Source: Citrobacter sp. 18056
Lineage (GTDB): Bacteria; Pseudomonadota; Gammaproteobacteria; Enterobacterales; Enterobacteriaceae
DNA length: 64,000 nt
Assembly: GCA_902706235.1 (NCBI GenBank)
Contig: CACSJR010000021.1
Span: 31,861-95,860, forward strand
Direction: 5' to 3'
Below, piece by piece: positions 61,663 through 64,000 of the stretch. Position 1 is the stretch's first letter. Each line of letters begins with the position of its first letter. The translations under genes and the position numbers were made by a program. The notes beneath the pieces were generated by a model, which was given only the letters and a program-made list of their open reading frames with translations, ran no database searches and was not told the origin of the DNA.

Positions 61663-63114
61663 ATGCATTTTCGTGCCATTACCCGAATCGTTGGACTGCT
61701 GGTCATACTTTTTTCGGGAACGATGATTGTTCCAGGACTGGTGGCGTTGATATACCGGGACGGGGCGGGGCGAGCATTCACGCAGACCTTTTTTGTGGCG
61801 CTGGCCATTGGATCAATGCTCTGGTGGCCAAACCGTAAGCAAAAGGGTGAGCTGAAATCACGCGAAGGCTTTTTGATTGTGGTGCTGTTCTGGACCGTGC
61901 TGGGTAGCGTGGGTGCGCTGCCGTTTATCTTCTCGGAACAGCCGAATCTGACCATCACGGATGCATTCTTTGAATCGTTCTCCGGACTGACCACGACTGG
62001 CGCGACCACGCTGGTGGGCCTGGATTCACTTCCTCATGCCATCCTCTTTTATCGCCAGATGCTGCAGTGGTTTGGCGGGATGGGGATAATTGTACTCGCG
62101 GTGGCTATCCTGCCAATTCTGGGCGTTGGTGGGATGCAGCTCTATCGGGCTGAAATGCCGGGGCCGCTGAAAGACAATAAGATGCGGCCACGCATTGCCG
62201 AAACGGCGAAAACCCTGTGGCTCATTTATGTATTACTGACGGTGGCCTGTGCGCTGGCGCTCTGGTTCGCCGGAATGCCGGCCTTTGATGCCATCGGACA
62301 CAGCTTCTCGACAATTGCGATTGGTGGCTTTTCAACACATGACGCCAGCGTTGGCTATTTCAACAGCCCGACCATCAACACCATTATTGCCATCTTCTTG
62401 CTTATCTCAGGCTGTAACTACGGCCTGCACTTCTCTTTATTAAGCGGTCGCAATCTGAAGGTGTACTGGCGTGACCCGGAATTCCGCATGTTCATTGGTG
62501 TGCAGTTGACGCTGGTGGTCATCTGTACGCTGGTGTTGATGCTTCACGATGTGTATACCTCGGCGCTAACGACGCTCAACCAGGCTTTTTTCCAGGTGGT
62601 ATCGATGGCGACCACTGCGGGCTTCACCACGGACAGCATTGCGCGCTGGCCACTTTTCCTGCCTGTGCTGCTGCTCTGTTCTGCATTTATTGGCGGCTGT
62701 GCGGGTTCGACCGGTGGTGGTCTGAAGGTTATCCGTATCCTGCTGCTGTTCAAGCAGGGGAACCGTGAGCTAAAACGTCTGGTGCATCCTAATGCGGTTT
62801 ACAGCATCAAGCTGGGTAACCGTGCGCTACCGGAACGTATTCTTGAAGCGGTGTGGGGGTTCTTCTCCGCTTATGCGCTGGTATTCATTGTTAGCATGTT
62901 GGCCATCATTGCGACCGGCGTGGATGACTTCTCGGCTTTTGCTTCTGTGGTGGCGACGCTGAATAACCTCGGTCCGGGCCTCGGCGTGGTGGCGGATAAC
63001 TTTGCCAGTATGAATCCGGTCGCGAAATGGATCCTGATCGCCAACATGCTGTTTGGTCGTCTGGAAGTCTTTACTCTGTTGGTGTTGTTCACACCGACTT
63101 TCTGGCGCGAATAA
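61663..63114 (+). CDS. trkH: Trk potassium uptake protein TrkH
   Basis: TrkH is the membrane channel of the low-affinity Trk K+ system, gated by the NAD(H)/ATP-binding TrkA. The 483 residues equal E. coli. Four pore repeats are seen, with filter-type glycines in [30 protein letters not shown] and the NNLGPGLG region. The ATG at 61663 follows GCGGCAGAG. hemG follows 11 bases after its stop. Confidence 0.96.
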   Translation: MHFRAITRIVGLLVILFSGTMIVPGLVALIYRDGAGRAFTQTFFVALAIGSMLWWPNRKQKGELKSREGFLIVVLFWTVLGSVGALPFIFSEQPNLTITDAFFESFSGLTTTGATTLVGLDSLPHAILFYRQMLQWFGGMGIIVLAVAILPILGVGGMQLYRAEMPGPLKDNKMRPRIAETAKTLWLIYVLLTVACALALWFAGMPAFDAIGHSFSTIAIGGFSTHDASVGYFNSPTINTIIAIFLLISGCNYGLHFSLLSGRNLKVYWRDPEFRMFIGVQLTLVVICTLVLMLHDVYTSALTTLNQAFFQVVSMATTAGFTTDSIARWPLFLPVLLLCSAFIGGCAGSTGGGLKVIRILLLFKQGNRELKRLVHPNAVYSIKLGNRALPERILEAVWGFFSAYALVFIVSMLAIIATGVDDFSAFASVVATLNNLGPGLGVVADNFASMNPVAKWILIANMLFGRLEVFTLLVLFTPTFWRE

Positions 63115-63125
63115 CAGGAGCGTTT

Positions 63126-63659
63126 GTGAAAATTTTGATTCTCTTTTCTACTCGGGATGGGCAAACGCGTGAGATTGCCGCGTCATTAGCCTCTGAACTG
63201 AAAGAGCAGGCTTTCGATGTCGATGTCGTTAACCTGCACCGGGCAGAGACTGTTGCATGGGAAGAGTATGACGGGGTGGTGATTGGAGCCTCGATTCGTT
63301 ACGGCCATTTCCACTCGACGCTGGATAGCTTTGTGAAAAAGCACCAGCAGGCACTAAAGCAGCTGCCGAGTGCGTTCTATTCCGTAAACCTGGTGGCGCG
63401 TAAGCCAGAGAAGCGTACCCCGCAGACCAACAGCTATACTCGCAAGTTCTTGTTGGACTCGCCGTGGCAGCCTGGCCTCAGCGCAGTCTTCGCCGGTGCG
63501 TTGCGTTATCCGCGTTATAGCTGGTATGACCGCATAATGATCCGCCTGATTATGAAGATGACGGGCGGAGAAACGGATACCAGTAAAGAAGTGGTGTACA
63601 CCGATTGGCAGCAGGTTGCCCATTTCGCCCACGAAATCGCACAACTTGTGCGCAAATAG
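63126..63659 (+). CDS. hemG: menaquinone-dependent protoporphyrinogen oxidase HemG
   Basis: HemG oxidises protoporphyrinogen IX, passing electrons to quinones. The 177-residue flavodoxin-like protein has the FMN loop [11 protein letters not shown], the [11 protein letters not shown] block and the HemG-specific insertion (TNSYTRKFL to [17 protein letters not shown]). The start is GTG at 63126 after AGGAGCG; the frame is open 33 codons further inside trkH. It is about four residues shorter than E. coli, at the C-terminus. Confidence 0.95.
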   Translation: MKILILFSTRDGQTREIAASLASELKEQAFDVDVVNLHRAETVAWEEYDGVVIGASIRYGHFHSTLDSFVKKHQQALKQLPSAFYSVNLVARKPEKRTPQTNSYTRKFLLDSPWQPGLSAVFAGALRYPRYSWYDRIMIRLIMKMTGGETDTSKEVVYTDWQQVAHFAHEIAQLVRK

Positions 63660-63720
63660 AACGTAAAAACGGCGCAAAGCCTGGATTTTGAGCAGTCGGA
63701 AATTTTTTTCAAATTTATAC

Positions 63721-63748
63721 TTGCCGTCTCGTCAGAACTCCCTATAAT
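63721..63748 (+). promoter_or_regulatory. rRNA operon promoter P1
   Basis: TTGCCG (63721-63726) and TATAAT (63743-63748) are separated by 16 bases, the spacing of rrn P1 promoters. An AT-rich UP element (63700-63720) lies upstream, and the GCGCC discriminator is present. The upstream neighbour hemG matches E. coli rrnA. Confidence 0.9.
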
Positions 63749-63840
63749 GCGCCTCCACTGACACGGAACAACGGCACGCTAGCCGCCGGGTCAGAAGGGT
63801 TTCTCAGGAAATCCTGACAGAGAAAAGCGAAAATAATTGC

Positions 63841-63868
63841 TTGACTCTGAATGAGGAAAACGTATTAT
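63841..63868 (+). promoter_or_regulatory. rRNA operon promoter P2
   Basis: TTGACT (63841-63846) and TATTAT (63863-63868) are separated by 16 bases, 120 bp downstream of P1, as in enterobacterial rrn operons. Confidence 0.9.
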
Positions 63869-63880
63869 ACGGGACCTCGA

Positions 63881-63947
63881 GTTAGCAAGCGAAAGCGCGT
63901 AACTCACTGCTCTTTAACAATTTATCAGACAATCTGTGTGGGCACTC
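63881..63947 (+). promoter_or_regulatory. rRNA antitermination leader (boxB-boxA-boxC)
   Basis: A boxB-type stem-loop (GTTAGC...GCGTAAC, 63881-63903) is followed by boxA TGCTCTTTAACA (63908-63919) and boxC around TGTGTGGGC (63936-63944). These recruit Nus factors and SuhB. The remaining bases to 64000 are pre-16S leader; the 16S gene starts beyond the window. Confidence 0.85.
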
Positions 63948-64000
63948 AAAGTGACATGGATTCTTAAACGTCGAAAGACGCTAAATAGAATACCAAGTCT

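Overview
The window is an ordinary stretch of enterobacterial core chromosome, about 53-56% GC by eye. It runs from the enterobacterial common antigen (ECA) cluster to the promoters of an rRNA operon. Gene order follows the Escherichia coli wecB-to-hemG segment, and most proteins match remembered E. coli lengths to within a few residues. It is not E. coli itself. aslA/aslB are absent between the tRNA genes and glmZ, yigE is absent between uvrD and corA, and yigF/yigG are absent between corA and rarD. A PhnD-like/desaturase pair, an EAL phosphodiesterase gene and an MFS transporter gene are present instead. This points to a member of the Enterobacteriaceae near Enterobacter, Lelliottia, Leclercia, Citrobacter or Klebsiella. 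I cannot name the genus from the sequence alone.

Layout: (1) 1-10517, the ECA genes wecB (5' end cut by the window), wecC, rffG, rffH, wecD, wecE, wzxE, wecF, wzyE and wecG. They make the nucleotide-sugar precursors, assemble the trisaccharide lipid III, flip it and polymerise it. Nearly all junctions overlap or almost touch, as in one operon. (2) 10518-13493, the amino-acid permease gene yifK and a tRNA operon (Arg-His-Leu-Pro-Pro). A block of tRNA-3'-end repeats and hairpins follows, then the small RNA GlmZ with an elaborate upstream control region. (3) 13499-19311, an MFS transporter gene and the hemCDXY operon, divergent from cyaA. (4) 19312-28002, cyaA, cyaY (opposite strand), lptM, dapF, yigA, xerC, yigB and uvrD, with an SOS box and a REP pair before uvrD. 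(5) 28003-41374, corA with its leader, the PhnD-like/desaturase pair, rarD, yigI, pldA, recQ, rhtC, rhtB, pldB, yigL, the EAL gene, yigM and metR. (6) 41375-53648, metE, ysgA, udp, rmuC, the ubiquinone genes ubiE-ubiJ-ubiB, the Tat export genes tatABC, tatD and rfaH. (7) 53809-64000, ubiD, fre, fadBA (minus strand), pepQ, yigZ, trkH, hemG, then the P1/P2 promoters and antitermination leader of an rrnA-type operon whose 16S gene lies beyond the window.

I found no CRISPR array, prophage, insertion sequence or defence island. The most interesting material is non-coding or sits at small insertions. GlmZ has two GlrR-type sites and two IHF-like sites in front of a degraded sigma-54 promoter. A multi-hairpin element carries a copy of the tRNA-Pro 3' end. 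An NtrC-type palindrome lies upstream of yifK. A REP pair sits between the SOS box and the start codon of uvrD. A short leader ORF precedes corA. The desaturase/PhnD-like pair and the EAL gene are the main lineage-specific coding insertions.
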